64,000 bases of DNA from Toxotes chatareus (lineage: Eukaryota; Chordata; Actinopteri; Toxotidae): NCBI GenBank assembly GCA_016801885.1, contig CM028894.1, positions 7,695,241 to 7,759,240 of the forward strand, given 5' to 3'. A model generated the notes under the pieces. It saw only the letters and a program-made list of their open reading frames with translations, searched no databases and was not told the origin of the DNA. Below, in pieces: positions 1 to 15,088 of the stretch (its first letter is position 1; each line of letters opens with the position of its first letter). A program made the translations under genes and the position numbers.

Positions 1-1645
1 CCCCTCTCTCTTCCTGTCTACACTCCCCCTTTGCCGCCCCCTTTTTCACCCCTTTACCCCTTTTTTTATTCTGCTCATCCTCCCCCTTGCCTGCTACAAG
101 CTAGTGAGCTGAAACAGAGCTAATGTTTAGGCTAATTAAGGACATTCCCCACCACTGCAGTCAGAGCAGCTTTGCTGTTTCAACAAAAAGGAAGCCTTCT
201 AAAGAGTTTAGATTTAAATCCTCCCTAAAATGTGCTGGAAGACACTTACCAGAAATACCAGCAGTTCTTAGCCTTCTGGCTCATAACACCCCAAAACAAA
301 GCCATGCTCTGTTGCAAACATAATCATGTACAATAATGAAATTAAACACCAAATTATCTCGTTATGCTGCCATTCTGCACATAGTTTTACTGAACATGTA
401 AAGTGGTTGCAAATACATATCTTAATACAAAAAATATTACACAAACAAACAAAGCAGCAAATACAAAAAGGAGATCAGTTATTTGATCAAAATTATCTTG
501 CAACACTCTCTGGATCACGTAGTGTGCCAAATATTCCAGAGAAGCCTTTAACAGTAGACTTGCTTCATAATACTATCATATAATGACCAGTAGTATTTCT
601 CATGAATCTCACAGGTGGCTTGGCTCATCCTGTTTGGACCTGCTCCAAAGTTATTTCATCATGGCATACAAACACAGAAAGGCCACACTCTGAGAAAAAA
701 ACAAATTTAAAATGCAAAATATTTGTCCATGGTTAGCAGCTCAGTGATGAATCATATTATTTTTTTTTCTTTTGTATTTCTGTTAGCCTGTTTTTTTGTC
801 ATCAGTGCTGACTGGTTATGTGCTGTCAGCACACAGTACTTAATAGTTATAATGCTTGCTAGCATAAACAGAAATTGATAGGATGTATTTATCAGTTGCA
901 AGTATCAATTAACATCCGCACCAGGCAAAGGAAAGTCCCTTTACTGTGTGTTAAATTTTAAATAAGCTAGTTATAGCAAATGAAATACTTGATAAAGAAA
1001 ATAAGTAAAGGGTGAAAAGGAGCAGTGCAAAAGTATATCAAAGGTATGTCTTTACAGGTAGCAGATAGCTGGTGGCTGACCACACTATCTAAAATATGCC
1101 TCTTAGCATACAGAAATAGCACCGTTCACAGCGTCTGTGTGCACATGCAGAGTGCGGATGTGTTGTAGACTGTGGTGTGGTTTGGTGCCATCTGCAACTT
1201 TGACTGCATTGCTGCAAAGTTGTTGTTTTTTTTCTTACTTAAACTACAGTGTAGTGAGTGTCTACATTTTGTCACCTTCTCTTGCTCTGTCACAGGAAGA
1301 TATATAAGAAGAATTCAACAGCAAACACCAAAAAGCCTCCGGATACTGAGCTGCTCCCACTTCTGAACTGTCACTTACTTGAAAAATCCTCATCTACTTC
1401 TCAGATTGAATTGATTACTTTGGATAATCAATAAGAGAAAAAGTCTTATGTCCTTAATTATCGTAGAATTCAGGATATGAACACTCTAACCTGTTCTTCT
1501 GCAAACAAAGCCACATGGCTGTGCATGCATGCATGGCCACCCACACATCAAACAAACTATGTAGACACACACAGAGGCACATGGTGACACCACTGTCTCT
1601 TTAGCATATGGGTTTGTTGACTAATGCTTGACTTGCCCTCTTTCT

Positions 1646-1985
1646 TGGTGGCATGGTGGTGCAGTGGTTAGCACTACTGCCACACAGGAAAAAGGTACTG
1701 GGTTTGATCCTGACAGCCGGTTGGGGTTACTACTGTGTGGAGCATGCATGTTCTCCCCGTACCTGGGTGGGTTTCCTAAAGGTCGCCCAGCTTCCTCCCA
1801 CTGTCCAAAGACATGTAGGTCAGGTTAAGTGGTGACTCTAAATTGGCCATAGGTGTAAACGTGAGAGTAAATGGCTGTTTGTTTTTATGTGTCAGCCCTG
1901 TGATAAACTAGTGGCCTTGGTTACAGCGCGCCCTGTGACCCTCACAGGATTAAGCAGTATAGATAATGGATGGATGGATAGATGC
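1646..1985 (+). repeat. tRNA-derived SINE-like element with ATGG tail
   Basis: The 5' part carries an A-box-like TGGTGCAGTGG followed about 50 bases later by a B-box-like GGTTTGATCC, as in a tRNA-derived pol III promoter. The body contains phrases I recognise from a very common teleost repeat, for example GCATGTTCTCCCCGT, CCTCCCACTGTCCAAAGACA and GTGACTCTAAATTG. It ends with AGGATTAAGCAG and a short ATGG repeat. The exact family name is not certain. It is diverged, so it is an old copy. Confidence 0.75.
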
Positions 1986-3759
1986 ACTCTTATTTTCTCA
2001 CTTCCTGAAAATACACAGGTTTATTACAACGCACAAATTCAACCAAACAAGACAAATAATTCCTCTCCCAGTAGAAACTGGACTGCAGCATGGGCGGCTG
2101 TGTGAGCTGCCCTGTACTCTTCTGCAAAAGCCCCAGGGCTGGGCAGCATCTGGATGCTGAATATACAATGGGGCAGACAATGTCTAAAGTACACAGGTTG
2201 AATGGGACTACCATCAGACCACAGGGGATCTACAGTCCATTACCTTCTAAAGCTCCCCATTAACTTTCTGTCTCACTCTCACTCTCCCTGTCTGCGTCAC
2301 TCTCCCTTACTCCCCACCTCTCTCTCTCTGACTTTGCCTGCATCTCTTTTTTTATCTTCCTGTCTCTGTCTGTCTGTCTGCATTTATCTCTGTGAATATC
2401 ACACTCTCTTTCCGGGTTGTTTATCATCAGCCCGTTTTGTCTCTCTGCATTGTCTGTTGGTTTTTCTGTCCTTGTCTCTGCCTTCATCTCCCATCTTATG
2501 TGTGGCTTTTGATTATGACTTATCTCTGTGGCTATTTTATTGTCCCTTTCTCTCTACACTGTGTTCATTGTAATCAGTAATCAGTTTCCGCCTGATATTC
2601 CTGTTTCTGTATTTGTCTCTTTGCTACAGACTATCAGTGGCTTTTTTTTGTCTCATCTTAACTCAGTTTTAGTTTGTAGGTCCAAGTTCATGAGTTCTCA
2701 AGCTGTGTGTTCCTTTTCAACAAGACTAATCCATAGTGTTTAATGGAGGTCAACTGTTTATGGATCCACTGTAACACTGAATGATCAATATGCACACTTG
2801 CTGAGACAAAAAAAAAAAAAAACTACATGTATATGTAACAGCACTGAAATTAACTGAACTGGTCAGTTGGCAATAACAACAATTTCCATGGTTGATTAAT
2901 CTATTAAATCATTTTTCAAGAGAAAAAAACAAAACAAAAATTGTCTGCTGAAGCCTCTAAAAAGCATCACACAAGTTTACACGCACGTTTCAAGCTACCT
3001 GCATGACTGTATTTACTACTGGTAACTCCATTCACTATAATTTGCACACATGCAATCACACAGGAACACTCAGCACTAGAAGAAGAAAGAAGAGATACTT
3101 CCAATCAGTTATTGATGGAGTGAGAATGTACGGGGGCTTTCTGATAAGGGAAACACACACACATACACACAAACTGTAACCCTATTAAAAAGGCAGAGTC
3201 CCAGCCGTAAACGTCAGTCTCTGCCTCTCTCTCTTTCTTTACGTGGTTGTATGTCTTTCACTCTTTCTTTGCTTACTCTCTTTCTGTATTTACTCCATCT
3301 TCGTATTTCTTCCATCTGTATCTCTCTTGCTCTCTTAGCTCCGCCCTCCTCTCAGTGTAACTGAGCCTGAGTCAACAACAGGGTGACAGAGGTGAGCTGT
3401 TTATCACCCATAACACAATGAACAGACAACACAACGCAATCCACACACATCGAAGCACACAAAGGAAGGACAACAGTAAACAAACAGAACTGACCTCTCA
3501 GTCAACCCTGCTTTGTTATAATTTGTGTGTGCACGTTTGTGTGTGTGGCAGCACACGTTTGTGCGAGCAGGAAAGATGGGTGGGACACTTGTGTGCTTTT
3601 CGTGTGCGCTACAGCTTTAACAGCTAAACTGTTAACATTTTGGGACATATTGCAATCATAACAGCTCAATACACCTCAGCCGTATGACCCAAGTTCAGCA
3701 AAATCTCATTTTGAGTTTCATCTCTTTGTAAAGCTGTAACACAACAATTTCCTGTGCTG

Positions 3760-3815
3760 TAACATAACAATTTCCCTTAGGGGATCAATAAAGTATATCT
3801 ACCTATCTATCTATA
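3760..3815 (+). repeat. LINE/SINE 3' tail fragment
   Basis: The sequence AATTTCCC followed by GGGGATCAATAAAGTAT and then a run of CTAT units resembles the 3' end of retroelements that are widespread in fish. Only the tail is recognisable, as expected for a 5'-truncated insertion. Confidence 0.5.
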
Positions 3816-5502
3816 AAGAAAGAAACTTACCTAAAAAGGACACTTTAACAGGACACAGTGTTTGCTGCAAAGGTCCAACATTTGCCCTTTCAATACTAAG
3901 ACAACTAGACAATATTTGCACATCCTGTCTTATCTCATCACAGAAAGTAATTTCTCAGGTAAATCCAGCATCACTTCAGGGGAGCATAGAACCTGCTGCC
4001 AGCTGAACTGGTGACTTCAACCTTAAGCCACTTGGTTTATTGACCACCACTATGGACACAGACCTAAGGAAAGAGGACAACTATTAATACAGGCCTGTAA
4101 TAAAAGCATGATGTAATACCTTCACAAGGGATGGGGACTGACAATGGCTACAAAACCTACAAGGAATTTTTCATACCATAAGGATTCAATGTTTTCCAGT
4201 GGCTTTCACAGCATCTGGCACTTTAGAGACAGAAAGTAATACTGAGACGTGCTGCTGGAAAGCTGTCTCACAATCAGTTTATTACACACTAAAATGATTG
4301 GTGGAAGATGGCGACCGCAAATCATGCAGCTGTTCATCCTCACACCCGACCACAGCATTAAAAGGACAGAAGGGGCTTTCCCATTCAATTCAAACAGCAT
4401 TGAGCACTGCATACTATCCATGTGACCTCGCTCTGTGGTGATTACATCATGCAGACTGTGGCTTATGAGGGACTGACTCCTAATCTGGTGTGGAGAACTT
4501 CCTACCTCGCTGGCCACAGTGCCTGTGACTATGCGTGATTTTGAGTGTGTTTATCCTGTTCCTATTGACTCAGCATTGTATCAGGCTGATACTTTCCCTA
4601 CATAGACTGACCATGGAAGTGACCATTAGGATTAGGAGTTCTAGTTCATCCAACTTTTTGACAATTAAAACTTGCGGCATTCATGGGAGGCAACACAATG
4701 TAGAGGAGACTCAAGTTTATATATATATATATAATCTTATGGAGATATAGCTACAGCTATATAGATAAAGCTCAATTTACGATGCAGCCTAAGAATCAAA
4801 AGTATAAGCCACATGTGTGCCTAGAATGAAGTATAAGAAATAGTATATAATGAGCAAACATGCAGTCCAGGAACAACAACAACTGCTCCTTTTGTTATTA
4901 TTTTTAAAATAAAAAAAAAAAAGATGACATTTTCTTCAACTCAACATTATCATTACAGGACATTTTCATCTTGATGGTGTGGTGTGAAAAAAACTCTTCT
5001 GTTTTTCTAATTGAGTAAAGTGTAGGGAACAGAGCCTGCACAGACACAGACACAACAGACTCTGACACACATATATCCACTTTGACACATGCAACCACAC
5101 AAACTCATCCCCACTCATTCTGCTCTAGTTATGGCTCAGCAGATGACACTCTGCTGCTCTGCTGCTATTTAAAGAACAGAAAGAAAAAAACATGGGAGGG
5201 AAAAATCCCATCTCTTCTCTCTCTCTCTCTCTGCTCCCTCTCTGTCTCTCTCTCTCTCCTCTTTTCCCAAGAGGCTTTAGTTAAGGTCATGGAGGATGGA
5301 GAGAGACAGACGGAACCAGAGAGCAGGAGAGGAAGCCGGAGACAGAGAGAGACACAAAACGGGAGGGAGAGTGACAGAGTGCGACAAACACACACACACT
5401 CACAGTTGCACACTAACAGAGAGCATCAATACAACACTTTGTTCTTTGTGTCTCACTGTTCTTCAGTTCTATTTCCAGGTGTACATGAACCTGTTAAACC
5501 CC

Positions 5503-5522
5503 TTGATGCTCTTGAGCATCAA
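5503..5522. repeat. Perfect 20-bp palindrome
   Basis: Two 9-base arms (TTGATGCTC and GAGCATCAA) are separated by TT, giving a perfect inverted repeat. No function is evident. It lies inside the inferred wnk1 intron. Confidence 0.8.
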
Positions 5523-8466
5523 TTGGTTTTACTTGGATTTTCTCATAATATAGACTTATTGTATATCAGAGACAAAACAATAATTACAATGACTGTATCT
5601 GTGTGTCTGTCTACCTTTTGGACTGTATGTCATCATCCCCAACTGTGCTGTGCTTCACACTAGCATGTTAAGCTTTTGGTTGGTTATAATGACAGAAATC
5701 AGGGATTTTACAGTAATAATTGAAAATATTTTTCAGAAATGTACCTCCATAATTCCACTAATAGCTGGTTTCATCATGAGCAGCACTTGACACCACTGTA
5801 GAATACATAAAAAAAATAATAAATCATAGATAACTACTGAAATTTCAGCTTCATCAGAAAATCCAATATGGTTTGAATGTGGCTGGGGTGCATGTCATCC
5901 CTCCTCTCTCTTTCTCTTATTTCCTGTCTCCTCTCTACTATCAACCATCAAAATAAGGCAAAAAAAATATATAAAAAAATATCCAATGGGAAAGTATTAT
6001 CATCAGATAAATGTATGAAGTGTAAATCCACAGGGAAAAGAGATTCAGGCTTGTAAGACTTTCCAACACACACAGATTAAACATTCTCCCCAGCAGAGAC
6101 ACACTTATTATGGGGGGGGGAATCACATTATGATGGGCCCCCCACCCCAAGCCCCATTCTACTAAGGAATGACATCTTATCATTGGAATGTGGGGAATCT
6201 GAGAGGGATACAAAGAAACCAAGGAGCTACCTCCTCCCCAAACACACACACCACACACACACAGAATAAGAGGTGAACACAAAGAAAGAAAACAGGAGCT
6301 CACTTGCACGTGCACACACACATTCTATAGACAGCCTGAGCGGCGCACACTCACACACAGCAGAATAGTCTGTGCAGAGTCAGAGCACAGACAAAAGCAA
6401 GAGCAGACTAAACACAGAGACAAAGAAAAGACACACATAAATAGGCACACACACATAGTGTTGTAGAGCAAGCAGTCTGGATGTGCAGGCCAGGTCACTT
6501 TACGCTGATGCAGGCGATAGGCAGTTTAGAGACTCAATCTATTTTAGACTGAGGTCACTCTCACACACCCCTTTCCTACAGGAGATGCACCAGTCTACAC
6601 ATTCAGCCCCACTGTCACTGGCTGATCTGTTGTATCAGAGAAAGTGGTCTGCAACTGCAGTTTCTCCCCTTTTGTCCTTTTATTTTTTTTTTTTTTTAAG
6701 TATGAATCAGCCACATTTTGTTTGAACTTTTTTTAATACTTTATAAAACTTGATGAAGTCAAACGACGTGTGTCGACACATTACCGTCATCATCACAGTC
6801 ATGTGGTTTAGATAACATTCATGACAATGTTTCCCAAGAAAATTTACTGATGAATCATAATTACTGCAACAGCGGCAGCCAGGATTTTAGCACTAGTGTG
6901 GTGATGCCACTAAATCCATTAAAAGCGGCACTTTTGCTGATGCTCCTAACACAGTCACTGTAAATCTCCACGCTACATGTCCACTTGCTCTGATCTCGCT
7001 ACCGTTTCCTTCAGTTTAATTATAAGAATGTGTAATTTCCCTTTATTCCAGTGGCTAAAAATAATGCCCTGTAATAAAAAGGCAAAGGGTTTAATTTCAA
7101 CCAGAGCCACTCTGAACCTGTCTGTGGCACCTGGGTAGACTGGCACAGCTTTATATATATGATAGTCACTTAAGCCAAAACCTGAATTCCTACCAATTAA
7201 ACTAGAGAAAATAAAGTATCCTTGAGGACGTTCTCTAATAGTTTCAAGCAAAACTGTAACATTTCCAGTGAATTATATGGTGTCTCGGGTGTTTTTGCCG
7301 TATCCATTGCAGTTTCAGACTGTCTGAGGAATGAGAAGCTGTCCACCTGATCCCAGATTTGTCATTTCTGGCTCAAAGCAGCGTGACCCAATCCCCTGCC
7401 TCTGATCTGCAGCTGTCAGCCAATCGTAGCTCTGAATTTCCAGGAAGTGATTATTTTTACAATGTCAGCATTGTTTAGCAGCTTCCTGGCAAAACACATT
7501 AAAATGGGAAAACCATAACCCTCTTTGCACTAATCAGGCACACACTTGCATTTAGTCAGGATACTGTGAGACTGTGTGTAGAGTTGAATCTGGGTTGGAG
7601 TTACAATGTCCAAATTACAATAGAAATTCAGGCTTCCTTAAGGATGATGCAGAATGTAAGTGTTGACGATCTGTCTTTCACATATTTCATACACATACCG
7701 TACACGATGTTTCTGTGGCTCTGTCTCTGTAGCATCTAGCAGATCAGGGATGGTTTGATATATTCTTCAACGTGAAGATTACAAAAAGATCAAGGATGGA
7801 ATGAATGAGTAGGCGGTGGAGGAGGAGGAATCGGACCAAAAAGTTACTCCCCCTCCTAACGTGTGAAATTTAAGGAGGGAAAGAGATTGATGTCAGTGGA
7901 AGAGTGGGAGGGATTAAGATTGGGACACAGATGAGAGAAGGAAATTAACGAGAAGAGCAGGAATTGATGAAGGAGATAAAGGGAGGGAGGAGTGAATCTG
8001 ACTGGCGAGAGCGAAGCTGGAATGGGAAGAAAGAAGCCAGAACGAGTGAGAGAGAGAAAAGAAGAGAGAGCATAAGCTATGTCATCATGTCTCACTGTGC
8101 AAGTCATCTAACATCTGCCTGATGCATTCAATGTCCCCAACTCACCCCTCAGAGCACGCACGCGCACACACACACAATCTCTACATCAACTGTAAGCACA
8201 CACTGCCTTTCCATGAGTCGACAACACAGACATACACATGCCCTGTTTCCAATTAAGCCATAATCACATTAAGTACACTTACCAACACATACACACACAT
8301 TCAATGTGATGTAACCCCCCCGCCCCGACGACACACACCCTCAGCAGTTTCTACAGGCTCGTTCAGCCTCTTTATTTAGTTTGACTTTATTTAGAAGAAG
8401 GTGCCAAAACACTTCAGCATCTTCGACTTTACGACTTGCAAAAACAGACAGAAACTCTCACACATT

Positions 8467-8468
<2 letters not shown>

Positions 8469-8498
<30 letters not shown>
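8469..8498. repeat. (CA)15 microsatellite
   Basis: Uninterrupted CA dinucleotide run in the wnk1 intron. A nearby open frame is created by this repeat and is not a gene. Confidence 0.95.
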
Positions 8499-8500
<2 letters not shown>

Positions 8501-10979
8501 GTGCTAGCTCAGGATAACACTTGCTTCTTAGTTTTTTTTCTAAATAAACACAGAGAGTGGGAGGGAGAAAGGTCAGTAAATCAGTAAATTTTTCACTCTG
8601 AGCACACACACACAGTCACACACATAACTAGACTGTTAACACACATATCTAAGGCCTCAAAGCTATCAAGAGAGATTTATGTGTGTGATAAAATGCTGCA
8701 CTCCCATGGGTGGAAGGTCTAGACTACATGCAGTATTTTTATGCTACTTTAAAACTGTGATTTTGTTTATTAGACAGGCAGACCTATTTGACCTCAACTC
8801 ACACCCAACACTAAAATCCATACTAATTAAATTCTTAAAAGGCAGGGTGGCCTGTCTTAACTATTCATCATTAGGGGAAATTCCGGTGTAAAGACACACT
8901 CACATTACACAAAAGGAAGTATGGGGATAGTTTGCATATGAGGAAGTGTCAGCTTCTCTGTCTCCTTTCCTTTACTTCCTTACTGACATATGACAGAGAG
9001 AGAGACAGAGGAAGCAAGAGGAAGACTGAGCAAAACAGTGAGAGGATGAACAGCAAAAAGAATGAAAAAGAGATTTCTTCCGTGCCCTCTTCTTACCCTC
9101 TTGTCATCTTCTGGTTATCTGGTTATCATGAGTGACGTCAGCCCACGACATTCTCCTGTTTCAGTAGTCATAAATACAACTGGCTGGGCTTTACATATCT
9201 GAACTACGCATCTGTTAAGTGTTTATACACAAGTGTGTGTCGGAATGCTGTGTATGTAACACGAGTGGCTATTAGAGGTAACGACACCCTCACTTTGACA
9301 GTAGGTCCTAAAAATTCTCCTGGACATGCTTCATTCCTGCAGTTTATGTGTCAGGAAACAAACTTGTTTGGCCATGGTGACTGCTAGATTCCTGAGTTGA
9401 GACGCAACAGTCGCACATTTTACAGCTAGTTTTATTAGAGATGAATAACAGCGTCATGAGTGATGTTATCACGATGATTGATGGCACATCGACCCAACAA
9501 CTGTGGGGTAGCTGGTGCTGATTTTCCACCCTGACTGCAGAAGAGAGAAGGCTCAGTCCAGCTATAAATTCTCTATTCAGGTGGTTCTTAAATTACTTAG
9601 TCCACAAAACCATCTGTCTGTCTGCCACATTAAAAACAGGAAATATCCTGCAAGTTTAAAAAACGTTTCCACTTTAGGTTTTTTATAATTAAACAGCTGA
9701 GCTCATCTGCAGCGAGGCTCAGCCAAATGAGTAAGTTAACAATTCCCAAAGCTAGCTGCAGTGTGCACACAGCCACACCCCCGCTGCATACACACATGAA
9801 CTCTGATACTGATACACAGACTTACATTTCCATGCACATACAAATTAGCCTAATTGTTAATAAGGAAAAGGAACTGAGCAAACTATTTGTAGCCAGCATT
9901 CAAAACATTTACGAGAAAATGTTTAAGCTGCAAAAACAGTTTCCATTCCTTTTTTCACAATGTGTGTGTTTTGGGGCTTGCTTTATAAGAACTTCAGAAT
10001 CAATCAGCAGCGAGAACCAGTCTTTGCCGAAGGTTTGACACAGCTGCAGTTTGCTGTTTTGTCAGGGAAATCCGAACCTCTGGAAAGTCTAACTGTTTCA
10101 CCCCAGCTCTGCTGCCCCAGAGAAATCTGAGGCTATTTATCTTTCGGTAAAATACTTTGTCTTTCTCTTAGACATGTGTACTCATATATATCATTTCCAA
10201 TTCAAAATACGTACATGTAATGTTTCATCTTTTCCAAAAGCATCATTTGACCGTTGAAAGTGGGCAGCAGGGTGGATTACGCCTACAATGTGTCAAAAAT
10301 CATTTTTGGAAACGCAGTTTTTCAAGCTTTTTATCAAGATATAACAAAAATGTCTACAGATACTTGTCTGTTAAGGCAAAGCCCTGTAATTTGCACTGAG
10401 ATAAAGCACAACAGAGAATCCATTGTTCGGTGAAACTGCCTTTGGGGAAATAATACTTCTTAAACGCCTGATATAAACAATCTTGACAAACATCTCAGTA
10501 TCCTCTTTCTTCCTCTTGCTCCCCTCATTTTGTGCCTCCCTACCTCCAACATGATCTTGTCCTCTGTCCTCCCTCTGTCCTTTCACCAACACGTGGACAG
10601 ATTTCAGGTCAGTACCAGGTTAAAATGGGTCATCGCTAGCAACAAAGTGCTGCAATGCTAAAATTGGACACTGTGAGCCATATTTATTAACCTCGTTAGA
10701 CAGGATTAATTTTGTCTATTTCATGTTATTACAGCGATATGATTTATCAATACAAAATGAGAATGCAATAGTAAAATAAAATGCACATATGATTTTATGA
10801 CGACAAATATCAACAAAGAAATACATATTCTGCATAGGTGCAATACTTCCACAGGCCAAAAGAGCTATTGGAGTTCAGAGATCAGTTTCTTTCTTATGGC
10901 ACTGACTGAATATCCGTTATTGAAGAGAGGCTTTGGAGCCCCAGACGCGTGAGCATGTGCTTGTGCATGTGCATGTGCT

Positions 10980-11007
10980 TGTGTGTGTGTGTGTGTGTGT
11001 GTGTGTG
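10980..11007. repeat. (TG)14 microsatellite
   Basis: Uninterrupted TG run, followed by a G-rich stretch and then by a 180-base pyrimidine-rich tract (about 11110-11290). Confidence 0.95.
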
Positions 11008-12310
11008 GGGAGGGGGGTAATCTGCCTTGTGTTGCTGTTGAGAGAGAAATTTCAAGGTCTTTGAGTGTCAGAGGAGCCAAGAGCCTAAGGTCACACACAC
11101 ACACACGGGGTCCCTTCTTCCTCAGTTTCTCTGCTCCGTTCCCTCTTCTACCCCCTCCTCCCCCTTTTCACTTTGTCTTTTCTCTCCCACTTTTCCTCCC
11201 TCCCTCCTCCCCATGTTTCCCTTTTCTCTATTCTCTCTCAGAACTCTGTCCACATTCACCTCCCTCTTCCTAAAACTCCTGATATTTCCCACTGCCTTCA
11301 TCTTCCTTATCCTCTCCACCAAACATCTCTCCTCCAAAGGTTCTCCACTACTAAACTTTTCTGTTTTGCAATTTACCTCATCTTCACTCTTTGACTCTTT
11401 TTCTGCCAGAGGCAGTTGAATACTCACGATCACCTCTGACACGACAGGTTGAACTCTGACCTTTAACCCTCCATCCCTCATCTCTGCCCTCTTATAGGAC
11501 TTCATTTCTCTCCTTCCCCTCCTTACTTTCTCCTTTCTTTTTATCTCTTAGATGACTCACGTTTCCAACTTTAACTCAGTTTCATGGGGCTGGTACACTA
11601 TGCAAATCTGTTGCCACTTACTGGGAGTTGTCTTGATTGTGTGCTTAACCATAACAGCTCACTGCTGTCCTCAAGTGCTTCTCATTTCAAGCAGAGACCA
11701 AAACTGTTTTTCTGTACAAGCCACAGTAATGGTTTCAAACAAAAAAAGAAAAATAATTTAAAACAGTTAGCAGAAATGATAAATGCCATTGTAACCACTG
11801 TCATCATTAGTGCCTCAAGATTAAACTGACCCCAAACCTTTTCCTTTGTCTCTCATTCCTGGAGAACTGAGTCAGCCACTTTTTTTCCCCATCCATCATC
11901 TACCATCCAGTCTAACAAGGCACCTGAAGATAAGCTACTGTGACCTTCCTCCTCTCTCTCTCTCTCTCCACTCCTCCTATCTATTCATCAATCTAAGCTT
12001 AAGAAACTATCTGCTCCATCTTCTTCCTCCTCTTCCTCCTGCCCTGTTTCCATCCATCTATGGATTCCTCTGGAAACAGAAGTTAACCCCCACCCCAGTC
12101 CATCGCTAACAGACACCAGAATTTAAACAACCGCAGTTCACTTACATATGCTCAGTCCAGTGACTCAAAGGGATTAGAAACACATACGCACCACATAAAC
12201 ACATACGCACAAACACGCGTTTTCACATACGGAAAACCGACAAGTTCCAGATGATCCTGACTCCCACAGATCTCCAGTTGCCATGCCCACCCAGTGAGTG
12301 AATGTGATTG

Positions 12311-12313
<3 letters not shown>

Positions 12314-12347
<34 letters not shown>
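12314..12347. repeat. (TG)17 microsatellite
   Basis: Uninterrupted TG run in the inferred wnk1 intron. Confidence 0.95.
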
Positions 12348-12349
<2 letters not shown>

Positions 12350-15088
12350 TGTGTGTGTCTGTATGCATGTGTGCATGTAACATTACTCCCACCATTCTGC
12401 CACATGTCAGCAGTTGCTCAGTCATCTTTCACACACAGACACACACAGACACACACAAAGGATTACAGCCAGGCACTATAGAAAAGTACTTGTCTCCGCA
12501 TGCATATACCCTGGTCACCACAGGCCTTCAATACCCTTATATAACACGGGTTTAATGGAAAATTTCACCCCAGTGCATATCAACCACCATACTAGTACTA
12601 AATGTGTCGTCCTGTTTATTCTGATTGTTTAGCCAAGGTACAATGTCACCTTTTTTCTTTTTTTTTTTTTTAACTCACCATCGAAATCAATCTGAGGTCT
12701 GAATCTGTCCTTACAGAGACCTCCTTGACACAGAACATTGTCTCAAGTCACCAGGTTTCCTCTTCCTGACAAGCAACAGAAGCAGAAAGAGAGAAAGAAA
12801 GAGACATGTGTGACAGAGAGAGAAAACTCAACAGAGGCCAGACGTTTGTTTTCTGATAAACAAACTGGCGTTTCCTAGACGCTGGGAATCAGGCGAAGCT
12901 GATTTTAGCTCCTGGGATTCAGGAGGACTCGAGGAGCATCTTGTGATGGAGATGACAGGAAAACAACCACACAGTCCCACAGGAAATAATCGCGAGCTGA
13001 GAAATATAATCACGTGTAGATTTGCGGAGAAAACTTTTAATTACACAATCCCACCTTGTTTGACTTTTTTCTGATTCTAATTAATTTGTCAATCAGGAGT
13101 GAAACGCCTTGCTGAAAAGGCTAAACGCACAAAAACCAGCTTAGGTTACCCATGCTTTTCACTTCATTAGGGAAAAAAAATCAATTTTCTTTGCTTGATT
13201 TCTGACGCATTACAAATTACTCTCAGCATGCAGCTAATTATGTCATCCTTAAAGTTTCCTGTCATTCTGCAGCAGTGCAGCAAAATAGCAAATAGAAAGT
13301 AATTGATTTTTTTTAAATGTTGTACAGTTGTTTCTCTGGTTCAGTGTTTCATCAGGACGAGCAGTTCCACATGAGTCTGTGTCACTGTTTTCTTCCTCTG
13401 CTAAAACCTCACGCTGAATGTCATAAGACTGTTATACTGCGTCTCCGACTATGACCATGCTGTACTTGTCAACAAGCAGCAAAGGCAATCTGCATTTTAT
13501 TTTATGTCACCTCTCTCCCCACCATACATACATTAAACTCCTCTGCATGTCTCTTATTCACACTTTCTGTCTCTCTCTCTCTCTCTCTCTGTCCTTCTGA
13601 CACACACCCACTGCAGAAGTTGCGCCAATATACCATAATGTAGCAACAGCATCCTGTGTTGAATTGTGTGCTGCCCAGTTCAACCTGTCTTGTTCTAGAC
13701 ACACAGAGAAACTATACTGGAGCAGTTAGGAGGTCGTCTGTCCTGTTCAAGGGCAGCATAACTGAGAGAAGCAGGTGAAAGATGCAACAGTTCTACTCAT
13801 TCACTTTCATTACCCTGAATTTCCCAGACAGTCTAGGGATTTTTACCAGGAAGTCTCCAGTCATAACCTAAATTTTATAACCTTTGGATAATGCTGTCCT
13901 ATATTTAAAAAAAAAAATCACCCTACATTCTACGGATATAAAGTAGGCTGATTTATGAGGTTTGATTTCCAGCACATCAAACTGCCACAGTCATCAGAAA
14001 ATCCAACCCACATTCTTACATTTACAGTTAGGCCGCGATTATTCGGCGCCCTCTTCCTCATCCGATTCTCGTCTATGCAGCGTATGGCAGTGGTAACCAG
14101 ATTCGCCACAGCATCCGTTCACACACATAAATTAACCGTTGACACCATAGAGTCAAAGCAATAGAAGAGATGTAGCAATGAAAAACAAAACCATGAGTAA
14201 GAGGAAAAGAAGTGCCTGAGCTACCGTGGCAAGCAGGAGTTGCACCATACCTCCTCAGTCCGTCAGACATTTTTGTCATGCAAAATCAGCATAACCAGGG
14301 AGAAGACTTTGATACAGCAAGGAGAAATTCTGTATCTCACAACTATGTGAAACCTGAAGCAACATTTCTATAGAGATATTTCCATACACACAGAATACAA
14401 CAGTGAACATCTTCATAAAACACATATGAGAACTATTGTGGTGCCAGTGAAACTCAACTGTAAGACACACAACCTAAGAAGAATTGTACAATTAAGTCCA
14501 AAGCAACCGAAAAGTTAGACAAATGACTCCAAACCAAAATTAATCTTGAAAGAGCAAGTTCTGAAGATGAACAACCTCATTGCTGCTGCTTTAAATTGCA
14601 CACAAACATCTTGTTGATAGGAAACATCTGAATAAGGTTTTTTCCCGGTGTTGCGCTTTGCTGCTTGCTGGTAGGACTATGGCAGTTCTAGACGAAGTCA
14701 AGCCTTATCTAAACTGCAGCAAAAAAAAAAAAAAATCAAAGCATCAACTACATGCAGCTTTAGCCAGAGTGCAATCTGCAACACTATCTCAACCTTAATC
14801 AGATTACAATCTCATTCTGTGAACATATATACAGGAAAGCAGCTGAGTGAGCAGGAAGTTTTCACATATCAGTAGCCTCAAGTTCTCAAGCTATTAAAAA
14901 AAAAAATACAGTACAAGAAATAGCAAAAAGCAAGATTAAATTCAGCGACTGGATGGAATTGAGTCATTTCAGGGACAACAACAAACACAAAATGACTCTT
15001 AATTAAAGCCTTAGCCAGATGAACAGGAAGCAGGAAGAGACATAGCACAGACACTGAAGAGCTGACAGTTTTATGACCCTGGACTTAC

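Larger units (their letters stand above)
1..15088 (-). other. wnk1: wnk1 first coding intron, 5' part (continues off left edge)
   Basis: The wnk1 coding exon ends at 15089 with CAG followed on the minus strand by GTAAGT, a strong donor, so everything to the left is inferred to be intron. I see no convincing exon in it: open frames here are short, lack splice sites and family motifs, or lie in low-complexity sequence. It holds pyrimidine-rich tracts (about 1-75, 2268-2400, 11110-11290), CA/GT microsatellites, one SINE-like element at 1646-1985, a LINE/SINE-like tail at 3760-3815, several poly-A runs, and a perfect 20-bp palindrome at 5503-5522. A nested gene or enhancer cannot be excluded by eye. 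Confidence 0.7.

Noticed and set aside
5082..5663. 193-codon plus-strand frame
   Set aside because: Runs through a CT-rich block and a GA-rich block, giving Ser/Leu and Arg/Glu runs. No domain and no conserved-looking core.
8469..8498. Regular repeated units that might suggest a CRISPR-like array (also at other CA/GT tracts)
   Set aside because: Simple dinucleotide microsatellites without spacers, in a vertebrate genome.
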